Both the position numbers and the translations under genes were made by a program. A DNA stretch of 64,000 nt from Kazachstania africana CBS 2517 (lineage: Eukaryota > Ascomycota > Saccharomycetes > Saccharomycetales > Saccharomycetaceae), in NCBI RefSeq assembly GCF_000304475.1, contig NC_018943.1, forward strand, positions 930,001 through 994,000. The letters are read 5' to 3'. Under the pieces are notes generated by a model. It ran no database searches, was not told the DNA's origin, and saw nothing but the letters and a program-made list of their open reading frames with translations. Position 1 is the stretch's first letter. The number at the start of each line of letters is the position of its first letter. Positions 12,369-21,654 of this stretch are shown here, in pieces.

Positions 12369-14690
12369 TTAATCTTGTTGAATAATCCAATTATTCTTGT
12401 AGGTTTCTAAAGATCCAATGATCTTGTCCTCCTGGGACTTACTACTATTCTCAGAGAATTTACGGAACTTATTGATTTCAGTTTCATTATCGTAAATTTG
12501 ATAAGGGCCGAATTTGTCGATTCCAGTGCCACCTTGAGCTCCATCGTCATCATCATCTTCGTCTTCAAAGATTAAAACATTATCGTCATCATCTTCTTCT
12601 AGGCGGCTATTGAAGACGTCATTTGTGATAATCGGTTTTGTAGCCTCTGTCATTGAAGACTGTTTCCTATGATGTGGTAGTACGTACTTCCCAGGTCTAA
12701 ATTTAGTCTGATCATCCGTAGCAGCAAACGGGTTAATAAAAGCATTATTAGTGTTTAAAGTCGCTTCTTGGGTGACTGGGGACTTTAATAGATCAGGAAA
12801 TGCAGTACTCTTAGCTGGCTTATTATTGGTAATTGATAAATCATTGAAATTATTGATAAATTCATTGTTTTCATCCAAAGTGAATAAAATATCATCATCA
12901 TCCATGTCATTCTCGAAAACATTACTATGGCTACTATTTGTTGTCAAAACTTGTGGTATTGAGTTATAGATGTTGGATCTCGCATTCGGTGGAATATAAG
13001 TACCTGGAGAATGCTGTACGGTAGCAGATCCCCGTCTTAAGACGCCACTTGTAACGTTGTTATTACTGAAACTGAATCTTTGTTTATTACCAGTTGTGCT
13101 AGGCCTTCTATGCTTAGTTCTATTCTTTTTATGGTAGCCTTCCATATATCTATTATGCACACTCGGTGGAGTGAAAAAATCCTTTGTATTGAAAGTTTTA
13201 CCATTGTTTTCGCGAGCATGTTCTTTCATATAGTTATTTATGTGACTATTTGGTGCAGGAATTCCAAGTGGCTTTCTTGAATTCTTGATGATTTTGCTCT
13301 TGTTTCTTTGTTCAATTTTAACTCCCTTTGAGAGATAATTGTTTAAATTATTATAATGTGAGTTGTAATAGTTATCATTTTTATTGTTATTGATATTATT
13401 GTTGTTGTTGTTGCGATTACGTTTGTAATATTTGGATCTTGGAGCAGATTTTGCTCTTTCTTTATGCAATGTGTTATAATTAAGATTGTGATTGTAATGT
13501 TGTTTATTATAATTAGTGAATTTTGGAATTTGTAATGAATTGTAGTATGGATCAAATGGTTTTTCATCTGCCGCATGATGTACTTCAATTTTGGGTAATG
13601 GCTTTGAAGAGGCGATTGGGGATGGTAAATTTACAGGTGCAGAAGAAGGTGGTACTGGTGGCGGAGGTGATGGTGTGACTCTTTCGTTGGTGTTTGTTTT
13701 TTGAGACCAAGTATCATATCCATCTTCGAGTTTATTGTAATAGTCATCATCTAAAGTGAATTCAGATAAATTTGCTAGTTCGTATCTCATTTTGATAAGG
13801 TCTCTATTATCAGGATCGATGGTTAAACAATACCTTAGGACTTGAAAGAAGTCATAAGCCATTGTAGAGAAGACATCGAAAAGAGCTTCCCTATTTGCAG
13901 CAAAATAACAAAATGACTTATCACTCTGATTAGCAACTTTAAATGGATTCTTATGGAAAACTACATTTAGAAAGACAATACCGATAGCCCATAAATCAAT
14001 TTTATCACATTGATAAGGTTCTCTTCTTTCATTGATATCAAGATTTGATTCAAAAAGTTCCGGTGCCATATATCTTTCACTACCAACGTTCCTATTCATC
14101 GATGTTTTATTTACAGTAGCAAGCCCCCAATCAGTTAATTTAATAGTCCAATCTATTGTGTTATTAATCAAAATATTCTCAGGTTTAATATCTCTGTGGA
14201 AAATGGATTTCTTGTGAACAAATTCGATTGCATCTAAAATTTGATTAAACATATGATTATAAAGTTTTGTCTTTCTTGGAATAATATCGTCTTTAATAGC
14301 TTCGTAAAGATCGCCACCTGAACAATATTCCATAATGATGTAGGAATCAAAATAATCTAATAATGCTGTGATGTTTTTATGAAGACCAATTTTATTTTGA
14401 ATTTCAATTTCATACATTGCTTCAAGACAAACTCTATTAGATAATTTATCCTTGACGTCTTTAGAAACCATATTTCGTAAATTTTGTTTCTCGAAACTTG
14501 AATTATTGGAACCATCATGTTGGTCATTATCATTTAAATCAAAAATATATTTGATAGCAACTAATTTTTTCAAATTGATATCCTTTGCTAATGAAACGTA
14601 ACCATACGAACCTTCGCTAATATCTTCGATCTTCTGATATCTATTGTTCAAAACACCGCCTTCTTTGTATATTTCATAATCTAAACTCAT
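12369..14690 (-). CDS. KSP1: Ksp1-like Ser/Thr protein kinase
   Basis: Kinase linked in S. cerevisiae to TORC1-dependent control of autophagy and to filamentous growth. The 773-aa protein has the kinase domain at the N-terminus (about 15-320): YGYVSLAKD glycine-rich region, VAIKYIFD lysine, FHRDIKPENIL near 165, then TDWGLAT where most kinases have DFG, and ERYMAPELFE. The rest is low complexity: a proline run (PSPPPPVPPSSAP), an Asn-rich stretch (NRNNNNNNINNNKNDN) and acidic runs near the C-terminus. It is shorter than S. cerevisiae Ksp1 (about 1029 from memory), with the difference in the disordered tail. Assigned by kinase features and gene order. Confidence 0.9.
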   Translation of the reverse strand: MSLDYEIYKEGGVLNNRYQKIEDISEGSYGYVSLAKDINLKKLVAIKYIFDLNDNDQHDGSNNSSFEKQNLRNMVSKDVKDKLSNRVCLEAMYEIEIQNKIGLHKNITALLDYFDSYIIMEYCSGGDLYEAIKDDIIPRKTKLYNHMFNQILDAIEFVHKKSIFHRDIKPENILINNTIDWTIKLTDWGLATVNKTSMNRNVGSERYMAPELFESNLDINERREPYQCDKIDLWAIGIVFLNVVFHKNPFKVANQSDKSFCYFAANREALFDVFSTMAYDFFQVLRYCLTIDPDNRDLIKMRYELANLSEFTLDDDYYNKLEDGYDTWSQKTNTNERVTPSPPPPVPPSSAPVNLPSPIASSKPLPKIEVHHAADEKPFDPYYNSLQIPKFTNYNKQHYNHNLNYNTLHKERAKSAPRSKYYKRNRNNNNNNINNNKNDNYYNSHYNNLNNYLSKGVKIEQRNKSKIIKNSRKPLGIPAPNSHINNYMKEHARENNGKTFNTKDFFTPPSVHNRYMEGYHKKNRTKHRRPSTTGNKQRFSFSNNNVTSGVLRRGSATVQHSPGTYIPPNARSNIYNSIPQVLTTNSSHSNVFENDMDDDDILFTLDENNEFINNFNDLSITNNKPAKSTAFPDLLKSPVTQEATLNTNNAFINPFAATDDQTKFRPGKYVLPHHRKQSSMTEATKPIITNDVFNSRLEEDDDDNVLIFEDEDDDDDGAQGGTGIDKFGPYQIYDNETEINKFRKFSENSSKSQEDKIIGSLETYKNNWIIQQD

Positions 14691-15098
14691 TATGAAACGT
14701 GATATGAACAGAGATAAGATCCGTTAATGAGAAAAGGGGGACTCGTAACTAAGTTATCTGAATGGTACCAACTTCTTTGTTTGCAATCTTAGGAAGGAGA
14801 ATATGCAAAGAATATATTAAACGGAAACTAAAAAGGACTAAAAAATAACGTTATGACTCAATAACTACTTATACTGCAAATTATAATCACCTCCAAATAC
14901 CTAATATTTTTGCTTACAGCTGTAATCAAAAATATAATCGTATTACAGAATATTAAAGAAGCAGAGAAGAAAAAAAAAAAAAAAGAAAACCAGTTCCAAT
15001 AATCAACAAGATCAAATAAGCAAATTTACCCGGTTGAATATTGGGAGAGACGCTAATTTGGGTTGAATAAGCCAACAATAAGAGCCTATTGAAGCGCA
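14691..15098. promoter_or_regulatory. KSP1/SAM35 divergent promoter: Reb1 site and poly(A) tract
   Basis: TTACCCGG at 15026-15033 is a full Reb1 core. It sits about 40 bp right of an almost pure A tract (about 14969-14991). A Reb1 site next to poly(dA:dT) is the common layout of a nucleosome-depleted divergent yeast promoter. The Reb1 site is 65 bp before the SAM35 ATG. No gene seen. Confidence 0.6.
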
Positions 15099-15764
15099 AT
15101 GCAAGTACCAGATGTTGTCAGTAAGACGTTTATGAAGTTTCCTTTGAAGACGTACGATCCTGTTAAGTGCGTGGACGAACCCCTGCAGCGGGAATTGGAC
15201 AGTAGATCGTACTATTTCCCCAGAGGGGGGAAGCATGAAGAGAAAGTGTTTACATTGTGTGTAGACGTGCAGGGGCTGGATCAATTTAAAAAGTACGTTT
15301 GTAGTGAGCCTGTTTCGTTGTTTATTCAGCTTGCGCTATGTTATAAGAATGAGTTGAAATTGCCTACCAACAAGGGTTGCGACGGTAATAGAATGCTGGT
15401 TTTGCGGTCCAGGGGGAATGATAGACAAATGCCTTTTCTGTTGGTTGATGACAGGATCATCCCCAGGGACGTGCTTCTATCACAAATTTCGAACAAGATC
15501 TGTGGGTTGGACAAGTACTTTGCCACGTACCTTGACAAAATCATGGCATCGGGGACCCCTGAGAAACTACTACAAGGATTATTACTCCAACTAGAAGATT
15601 ATGTAATGAATACGACGGATATCAACGTCTATTTGCAATTGAAGATCATCAGTTACATCTCCTGCATGCTCCATTCAGGGGAAACCAGCCGAAAGATATT
15701 CATACAAGATTGTTGTCCTCATCTAGTGCAACTCAGTGCAACCGTCATACAACAATACCTATGA
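15099..15764 (+). CDS. SAM35: Sam35-like subunit of the mitochondrial SAM complex (internally short)
   Basis: Peripheral outer-membrane subunit that helps Sam50 insert beta-barrel proteins. The 221-aa product keeps the family's N-terminal region (FMKFPLKTYDP; SLFIQLALCYKNELKLPTN; MLVLRSRGNDRQMPFLLVDD) and a C-terminal block (LQLKIISYISCML, then HLVQLSATVIQQYL) that fits the end of yeast Sam35. S. cerevisiae Sam35 is about 329 aa from memory; the missing part, about 100 residues, lies in the middle (after about residue 135 here). Both ends align without a frame break, so this looks like in-frame shortening, not a frameshift. It lies between KSP1 and STE12, as in S. cerevisiae. Confidence 0.85.
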   Translation: MQVPDVVSKTFMKFPLKTYDPVKCVDEPLQRELDSRSYYFPRGGKHEEKVFTLCVDVQGLDQFKKYVCSEPVSLFIQLALCYKNELKLPTNKGCDGNRMLVLRSRGNDRQMPFLLVDDRIIPRDVLLSQISNKICGLDKYFATYLDKIMASGTPEKLLQGLLLQLEDYVMNTTDINVYLQLKIISYISCMLHSGETSRKIFIQDCCPHLVQLSATVIQQYL

Positions 15765-15960
15765 AATACGATAGAAGGATCTTGATCTACGTCAGGTTTA
15801 TTTCTCAAATTCTTCGTCTGTACATTCTCGACATTTTCAAACGCGCCATCGAAAATTTTGAGAATTTGAAACGTTTTACAATTCATTATAAAACATTGGT
15901 AGAAATATACTAATTAAGTATTCCAGTTGCTAGTACGATCGGTTTGTCTCAAATAAGGTA

Positions 15961-15978
15961 ATGCGTCAAGAAATATGA
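15961..15978 (+). promoter_or_regulatory. Five-codon uORF overlapping the STE12 start codon
   Basis: ATG CGT CAA GAA ATA TGA ends with a TGA that overlaps the STE12 ATG (ATGA, 15975-15978). The uORF ATG has G at -3 and the STE12 ATG has A at -3. If the mRNA begins upstream, ribosomes could end the uORF exactly on the STE12 start. Transcript start is unknown. Confidence 0.4.
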
Positions 15979-17486
15979 GTAATACTAGTACAGGTAATAG
16001 AAGTAGTGATGACAGCGATGGTGATGTATTTAATGATATTGGTAATTGCCTGAAAATGATGCATGAGTTGAAGTTTTTCCTTGCTACTGCTCCCGTAAAT
16101 TGGCAGAAGCATCAAATTATTAGAAGATATTATCTTAATGGGACTCATGGATTTGTCTCCTGTGTGTTTTGGAATAATCTTTTCTATATTACCGGTACCG
16201 ATATTGTGAAAACGTGTCTTTATAAGATGGAATGTTTTGGTAGAAAAGTCATCAATTTGAAAAAATTCGAAGAAGGTGTATTTTCCGATCTACGAAACTT
16301 GAAATGTGGTGTGGATGCAATATTAGAACAACCTAAATCGGATTTCCTGAAACTGTTGTTTAAGAATCTTTGTTTAAAGACTAAAAAGAAGCAGAAAGTA
16401 TTTTTTTGGTTTAATGTCCCCCATGACAAGCTATTTATGGATGCGCTGGAAAGAGATTTGAAACGAGAACGCGCGAATCACACTCCAACGACTTTACCAG
16501 TTGCAGAACCTGCACTGTCTTTTAACTTCAATTTTGATAAAGATGAACCATTAGAGTCACATTTTACAAATTTTTTCAATAATTTGGATAAATCTCTGAG
16601 AGTTCCAAAAGTTCAAGCGCTTCAACAAACTATAACTTCGGAGTCAACTGAGAAAGATTCTCAACAGAACACAGATGACGAAGAGTCAGACATTGAAGAT
16701 TTTCCTCTAGATTATTTCCCCGTATCCGTAGAATACCCAACTCAAGAGCTACAAGTAGATCCAATCGAAATGAATAATCCACAAGTTGTAATAGCAAGTG
16801 ACAGAAAACCAGAGCTTTCCACAAGAATAACGCCGCACGTTTTGACTAACAGAGAATATTATGAAATGAAAGGTTACGATCCCGTGGCATCCTTAAATTC
16901 ATCTTCTTCTCTCCATGAAATGGCTGAGCCGTCATATACACAAAGAACTTTTTTCAATCCCCAGCAATCTCAACAGTTGGCATATAATTCAGAAGACATG
17001 ATTATGCCTTCGACTTCAGTGCATGAATATTTTATGCAACCGGAAGAATTTCCACCATACCCATTTCCTCCATCGTCGGCAATTCCAGTCAACATGATAG
17101 AGACCGATCCTAACGTACAATTGCCATTAAATTGGTCATATTACCCGCCACAAACAATCCAGCGTCCACCAACAGCGACTTCTGCCACAATAAGACCCTT
17201 TACCCCAGGTTTCTTCACCGCTTTTACACCAACAGCCCCATTTGGTGCACCTCTATTGTCACCCTGGGCAGACTCCAGTCCGCAATACATGAGATCCACA
17301 ACAAGCAAGACATTCAAACACCGTAAGAACGGAAATAAGGTGTCAAAACCTCAGCATGTGAATGCGAGGTCAAATTCACTCACACAAAAGTTGAAGCAAA
17401 ATACGACGCGGCAAGATAATGACGAATCCATTGACGCCACTAACGATGCCAAAGAAAGCTTTAACAAGATCATGTCATCTAGGTAA
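15975..17486 (+). CDS. STE12: Ste12, transcription factor for mating and filamentation
   Basis: Binds pheromone response elements and, with Tec1, filamentation elements, downstream of the mating MAP kinase pathway. The 503-aa protein has the fungal STE-type homeodomain-like DNA-binding domain at about 30-160 (NWQKHQIIRRYYLNGTHGFV, then CVFWNNLFYITGTDIVK and KQKVFFWFNVPHDKLF). The remaining 340 residues are Pro/Ser/Asn-rich and disordered, with no C2H2 zinc fingers, as in Saccharomyces. It is shorter than S. cerevisiae Ste12 (688 aa from memory), with the loss in the regulatory C-terminal half. S. cerevisiae has IPI1 after STE12; here NAM8 follows directly. Confidence 0.96.
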   Translation: MSNTSTGNRSSDDSDGDVFNDIGNCLKMMHELKFFLATAPVNWQKHQIIRRYYLNGTHGFVSCVFWNNLFYITGTDIVKTCLYKMECFGRKVINLKKFEEGVFSDLRNLKCGVDAILEQPKSDFLKLLFKNLCLKTKKKQKVFFWFNVPHDKLFMDALERDLKRERANHTPTTLPVAEPALSFNFNFDKDEPLESHFTNFFNNLDKSLRVPKVQALQQTITSESTEKDSQQNTDDEESDIEDFPLDYFPVSVEYPTQELQVDPIEMNNPQVVIASDRKPELSTRITPHVLTNREYYEMKGYDPVASLNSSSSLHEMAEPSYTQRTFFNPQQSQQLAYNSEDMIMPSTSVHEYFMQPEEFPPYPFPPSSAIPVNMIETDPNVQLPLNWSYYPPQTIQRPPTATSATIRPFTPGFFTAFTPTAPFGAPLLSPWADSSPQYMRSTTSKTFKHRKNGNKVSKPQHVNARSNSLTQKLKQNTTRQDNDESIDATNDAKESFNKIMSSR

Positions 17487-17730
17487 ATGCATACATAGAC
17501 AATATTATACAGCATACTTGTAATACTACCACTTTTATACTATATTAATTTTTTTTTGCAACATATATTGAGAAATGTCGTTCGTTTACGGCAAAACAAA
17601 AAAAGGATATAAAAAACAGACATGTTTGACACATGTTTGTCTCTTGTATAGTGTGCAAAGAACTAGAGGATTATTAATCGTATCATTCTGATAGATATTT
17701 GCAAAGGTGAAAGAACGTTTGCTGGTACAA

Positions 17731-18951
17731 ATGTCGTTCAATCAAACTCAGCACTATAACGTTCGTCAGAACAGTAATACTGTTGCAAATACTAATAGCA
17801 ATAATAATCCAGTTCCTAAAGGCAATGTATTGTACATGGGTGATCTAGATCTTAGCTGGGATGAACGTGTAGTGAGCCAGATCTGGGCGTCTTTAGGTGA
17901 GCCAAATGTCAGTGTCAAAATGATGAATAGGTACTGTTTCATAACGTTTCTTGATTCTTTAACTGCAAGTAATGCACTATTGAAAAATGGTATGCTCATA
18001 CCCGGTTACGGAGGCAAGAGATTGAAACTGAATTGGGCTCAAGCAAGTAGTAATGCATCCAATGGTTATTCGATATTTGTGGGTGATTTATCACCGAATG
18101 TGACGGAAGCGCAGCTATTTGATTTGTTTATCAATAAATACGCATCTACGGACCATGCGAAGATTGTTTATGACCAAGCTACCGGTGTATCAAGAGGCTA
18201 TGGATTTGTGAGATTTAATAGCCTCATGGATCAACAGCATGCACTTTTAGAAATGCAAGGTATATTTTTGAATGGGAGAGCAATCAAAATTGGTATGACA
18301 GGTAACAAACAAGGGCAATTACAAGGACAGCAGCACCAAGGGCAACAGCAGCAAGATTTCAAAGTGCCGATACAAAGTAACACACCAATGAACCAGTCAC
18401 AATTTATGTATCCAGTACAGCAACAGCCTACTTTAAATCACTTTACAGATCCAAATAATACCACTGTCTTCGTTGGAGGACTGTCATCGTTAGTCACCGA
18501 GGATGAATTGAGGGAATATTTTAAACCATTCGGTACCATTGTGTATGTGAAGATCCCCGTGGGTAAAGGATGTGGTTTTGTTCAGTACATTGACAGGGTA
18601 TCAGCAGAAAATGCGATTTCCAAGATGCAAGGGTTCCCCATTGCGAACTCGAGGATCAGACTATCGTGGGGCAGATCTGCCAAACAAACGGCACTGCTAC
18701 AACAACAATTATATCAGCAACAACGCCAACCTCAATTGGTTCAACAAAACTATAGTTATGTTCCTCCTCCAATGAATGCGAAACCCTCTAATAACCATAA
18801 CAACTATTATTTACCGGGATTCCAAACTGCAGATGCAAGTTCATATAGTAATGATGGCGATAATAATGATCAAGAAAATATAAATGTCAATGCTACGACA
18901 AACGCGTTTCAAAGATTAGAGAGGGGCAGCAACGCATCAATGTTTACTTGA
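17731..18951 (+). CDS. NAM8: Nam8, U1 snRNP RNA-binding protein
   Basis: U1 snRNP component that helps recognise weak 5' splice sites and is needed for meiotic splicing in S. cerevisiae. The 406-aa protein has three RRMs: about 31-106 (NVLYMGDLDLSWD), 113-192 (YSIFVGDLSPNVTE ... GYGFVRF) and 241-316 (TTVFVGGLSSLVTE ... GCGFVQY). Gln-rich linkers lie between RRM2 and RRM3 and after RRM3, and the tail is Asn-rich. The frame is open 24 nt further upstream, but only from a GTG, so I use the first ATG (17731). It follows STE12 directly because IPI1 is absent. Confidence 0.94.
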   Translation: MSFNQTQHYNVRQNSNTVANTNSNNNPVPKGNVLYMGDLDLSWDERVVSQIWASLGEPNVSVKMMNRYCFITFLDSLTASNALLKNGMLIPGYGGKRLKLNWAQASSNASNGYSIFVGDLSPNVTEAQLFDLFINKYASTDHAKIVYDQATGVSRGYGFVRFNSLMDQQHALLEMQGIFLNGRAIKIGMTGNKQGQLQGQQHQGQQQQDFKVPIQSNTPMNQSQFMYPVQQQPTLNHFTDPNNTTVFVGGLSSLVTEDELREYFKPFGTIVYVKIPVGKGCGFVQYIDRVSAENAISKMQGFPIANSRIRLSWGRSAKQTALLQQQLYQQQRQPQLVQQNYSYVPPPMNAKPSNNHNNYYLPGFQTADASSYSNDGDNNDQENINVNATTNAFQRLERGSNASMFT

Positions 18952-19268
18952 GAGAACGTTTTTTATTTATGTTTTTCTTAGAAAAAAAATGGTTTAAGGT
19001 AAGGTATAGCTCATGTAATTTCCAATTCAAACATGTGTAAATAAATTTATAAAGAGTACGTACATTAATAAGGATTTTTTGTTATTACTCCTTCCATGCC
19101 GTCGGTGCCAATTTTCTATCCGTAGTATGTGGGTAGAAGGATTTGATCCCTGAATAAGAAAAGACACGGAATATCGAAGGATGGAAAGAACGAAGATGAG
19201 AAATTGAATATTGAGGGAAAAATGGTGTGATTGTTTGTGTGCAAATACGGATGGTCAGTTTTACTGTG

Positions 19269-19306
19269 CCCCTTAAATTCTTGTACTGAATTATGAGACT
19301 ATATAA
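19269..19306 (+). promoter_or_regulatory. RTC3 promoter: STRE and TATA box
   Basis: CCCCT (19269-19273) is a stress response element core and TATATAA (19300-19306) is a TATA box 77 bp before the chosen RTC3 ATG. This fits a stress-induced Msn2/4-type gene. The rest of the 431-nt NAM8-RTC3 gap holds nothing I recognise. Confidence 0.6.
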
Positions 19307-19382
19307 GGCTGAGATGGTTGAATCTTTGCGAGTACCAGTATGTAGTTATTGTCATCATCCAAGCCAAAAAAACAAGTTTAAG

Positions 19383-19712
19383 ATGTCAAGCGCAGTCAAG
19401 TATTTTTATAAGGGTAACGACACTGATCTAATAGTGTTTGCCAAGTCGCAGAATGAAGTGGAGTCGTATTTGAAAGAACCAAGGCCAGATAAATTGAATG
19501 ATGTGGTGGAAGTGTTCGAAGTGTATACGACCACGAATGGTAAAGGTGCCAAGGGTGAACTGGGCACTGCATCAAAAGCACAGATTGAGAACGAATTTGG
19601 TAAGAAAATGAGGACTGAAGATGTGATTGATGTCATTTTAAAAGAGGGTCAATGTAATGGTGAAATGAACATACCTAGGGTTCAAAGATCCATGCAAGTG
19701 TACCCCTTATAG
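19383..19712 (+). CDS. RTC3: Rtc3/Hgi1-like small SBDS-domain protein
   Basis: A 109-aa protein matching the SBDS N-terminal-domain fold family; S. cerevisiae Rtc3 is a small stress-induced protein proposed to bind RNA. Core features are [41 protein letters not shown] and [13 protein letters not shown]. An in-frame ATG lies 90 nt upstream (19293), but the TATA box at 19300-19306 falls downstream of it, so translation from 19293 is unlikely and the start at 19383 gives the family's usual N-terminus and length (about 111). Confidence 0.92.
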   Translation: MSSAVKYFYKGNDTDLIVFAKSQNEVESYLKEPRPDKLNDVVEVFEVYTTTNGKGAKGELGTASKAQIENEFGKKMRTEDVIDVILKEGQCNGEMNIPRVQRSMQVYPL

Positions 19713-19865
19713 TTATGTACTGCATTTATTTTATGTACAGAATAAGAAATCTACCATTCTGCATCAAACTATGAGTTGCACACAATATCAAATATACTCT
19801 TGAAGGCACTAAAGTTGATCCAGATGGCTTATTCAATGCCAGTGTAATCCACGACCATATAACAC

Positions 19866-19959
19866 GTCGCCTTGTACGTTGTTTTGTTGTTTTTTTTTTG
19901 CTAAGCAGAGCGATATGAAAAATTTAACAGAGGGAAAAAAAATCGATGAGCTCGATGAG
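19866..19959. promoter_or_regulatory. RPF1 promoter: Abf1, RRPE and two PAC sites
   Basis: GTCGCCTTGTACG (19866-19878) fits the Abf1 consensus RTCRY-N5-ACG. A poly(T) run follows, then TGAAAAATTT (19916-19925, RRPE) and two copies of CGATGAG (19944-19950 and 19953-19959, PAC), about 70 bp before the ATG. This is the classic ribosome-biogenesis promoter layout. Confidence 0.8.
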
Positions 19960-20029
19960 ATTTTATTGATATATTCGAGCAGTCGAGGGTCATTTAAAGC
20001 AAAACACTGTGAATTAGAAACGTTGCAAA

Positions 20030-20917
20030 ATGGCTGGTGATGAGATTAGAGTTAAAAACAAGATGAAGAGGCAAGCTCTCTTCGCCGAAGTCAAGGATCA
20101 AAAGAATAAAGAACGTCATACGATGAGAAGAACTAGAGCTAAAGAAGAAAGAGAAAACCCAGAATTAAAAGAAAAGAGATTGAAAGAGAATGTGACGCAG
20201 ACTATTGATTCCATGAGAGTTTATGACGAGACGATAAAGGAAGCGATTGAAGGTGATGAAGATGATTTGATGAAATTTTTCAATAATAGGAATAGTAATC
20301 AACCTCCAAAGATTTTTTTAACAACAAATGTGAATGCCAAGAAGGCAGCATACGAATTTGCTAACGTACTTATTGAAGTCTTACCAAATGTCACTTTTGT
20401 GAAGAGAAAATTCGGCTATAAATTAAAAGAAATTGCCGATATGTGTATTAAGAGAGACTTCACCGATATGGTTATTATAAATGAAGATAAGAAGAAGGTC
20501 ACTGGGTTGACGTTCATGCATTTACCAGAAGGTCCAAGTTTCTATTTCAAACTGAGTTCCTATGTTGAAGTTAAAAAAATCGTGGGTCACGGTAGGCCCA
20601 CGAGTCACATACCTGAACTGATCCTTAACAATTTCCAAACAAGATTGGGTAAAACTGTCGGCAGGTTATTCCAATCGATATTCCCTCAAAATCCTGAATT
20701 TGAAGGTAGACAAGTCATAACATTGCATAACCAAAGAGACTACATTTTCTTTAGAAGACATCGTTACGTTTTCAGAAATGAAGAGAAAGTGGGTTTACAA
20801 GAATTGGGTCCCCAGTTCACGTTGAAGTTGAAGAGATTACAAAGAGGTCTCAAAGAAGAAACCGAATGGGAACACAGGCCTGAAATGGACAAGGAAAAGA
20901 AGAAATTTCACCTTTAG
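20030..20917 (+). CDS. RPF1: Rpf1, 60S ribosome assembly factor
   Basis: Nucleolar protein of the Imp4/Brix family, needed for maturation of the large ribosomal subunit (internal transcribed spacer 2 processing). The 295-aa length equals the S. cerevisiae protein. A basic N-terminal arm (KNKMKRQALFAEVKDQKNKERH) precedes a Brix domain at about 95-275 (PKIFLTTNVNAKKAAYEFA; GPSFYFKLSSYVEVKKI; LGKTVGRLFQSIFPQNPEFE; HNQRDYIFFRRHRYVFR). Strong PAC/RRPE/Abf1 sites lie upstream. Confidence 0.97.
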   Translation: MAGDEIRVKNKMKRQALFAEVKDQKNKERHTMRRTRAKEERENPELKEKRLKENVTQTIDSMRVYDETIKEAIEGDEDDLMKFFNNRNSNQPPKIFLTTNVNAKKAAYEFANVLIEVLPNVTFVKRKFGYKLKEIADMCIKRDFTDMVIINEDKKKVTGLTFMHLPEGPSFYFKLSSYVEVKKIVGHGRPTSHIPELILNNFQTRLGKTVGRLFQSIFPQNPEFEGRQVITLHNQRDYIFFRRHRYVFRNEEKVGLQELGPQFTLKLKRLQRGLKEETEWEHRPEMDKEKKKFHL

Positions 20918-21654
20918 TAGTGAGAGAGTCAGCACTACTATCGTTATTCTCTTTCACCATCTCGAAATATTTGAATATTCACTCCACGTACCTTTTATAT
21001 ATGTGTGTGTATAGCTTTATCTATTGTATTCTGTAATCCATACACCAATCTGCTCAATACGCATGTCGATGGCCTTATTGACATCCGAGAAAGAACACCG
21101 CTAGACAAGCGTTGTCTCTCTCTCCAGCACAAATGGACACGCACATTGTAGACGTACTCGCCAATACCACAGCAATATCAGATTCGACTCTAGCCATCAT
21201 TAAGCTTGATTTGCACCTTTTGCTGGCTTTGGTGATGCATCATTCAAAACGATGATGTTGTTTGTTATTATAGCGCGAATTCGCTTTCAGAATTAGAAGC
21301 TTTTGGTGGTGGCGAATAATAAATTTACAGTACAATCCGTTTTTGTAATTTATTCTTGATTATCAATATTAGAGAACAAATATCGATTCAGTGGTGTATT
21401 AAGACCATAAAATCTGACCATTCCAAGTCATTACTGTCTTATTTTGTTCATTTGCGATCTCTCTCTTTTTTAAAAGTTTTGAAAGAACAAAAAAAAACAG
21501 TTTTACGTGTTTAAGGAAGAACCAATTTTTTCAATTTTGAATCATACCAATTTGTATTTTATTCATAGCATACTAGTTTTGTAATACTATATTTTCTCTT
21601 AATATTGCTACTCAAAAAGAAAAATTACCAGCTTAGACAGGATTTGAATTTTCA
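20918..21654. other. RPF1-MSN5 intergenic region, no gene seen
   Basis: A 737-nt gap holding the RPF1 3' end and MSN5 promoter. It has short TG/TA runs (about 21000-21015) and a pyrimidine run near 21115, but no tRNA, snoRNA box pair or convincing ORF that I could find. Confidence 0.5.

Noticed and set aside
15710..15913. Shifted-frame ORF after SAM35, suggesting a frameshifted SAM35 tail
   Set aside because: The main frame already ends with the family's C-terminal block and its own stop; the shifted frame has no Sam35 similarity that I can see.
17707..17730. Non-ATG upstream extensions of NAM8, SBE22, CDC12 and the GCR1_C-like gene
   Set aside because: Each extension begins at GTG or TTG. 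The first ATG gives family-like N-termini, and nothing in the sequence supports non-AUG starts.
18965..18975. Exact match to the ARS consensus (ATTTATGTTTT) after NAM8
   Set aside because: An 11-bp AT-rich match is expected by chance many times in such DNA, and no B-element context was evident.
19293..19382. N-terminal extension of RTC3 from the upstream in-frame ATG
   Set aside because: The TATA box lies downstream of that ATG, and the extension has no counterpart in the short family; the start at 19383 fits the usual length.
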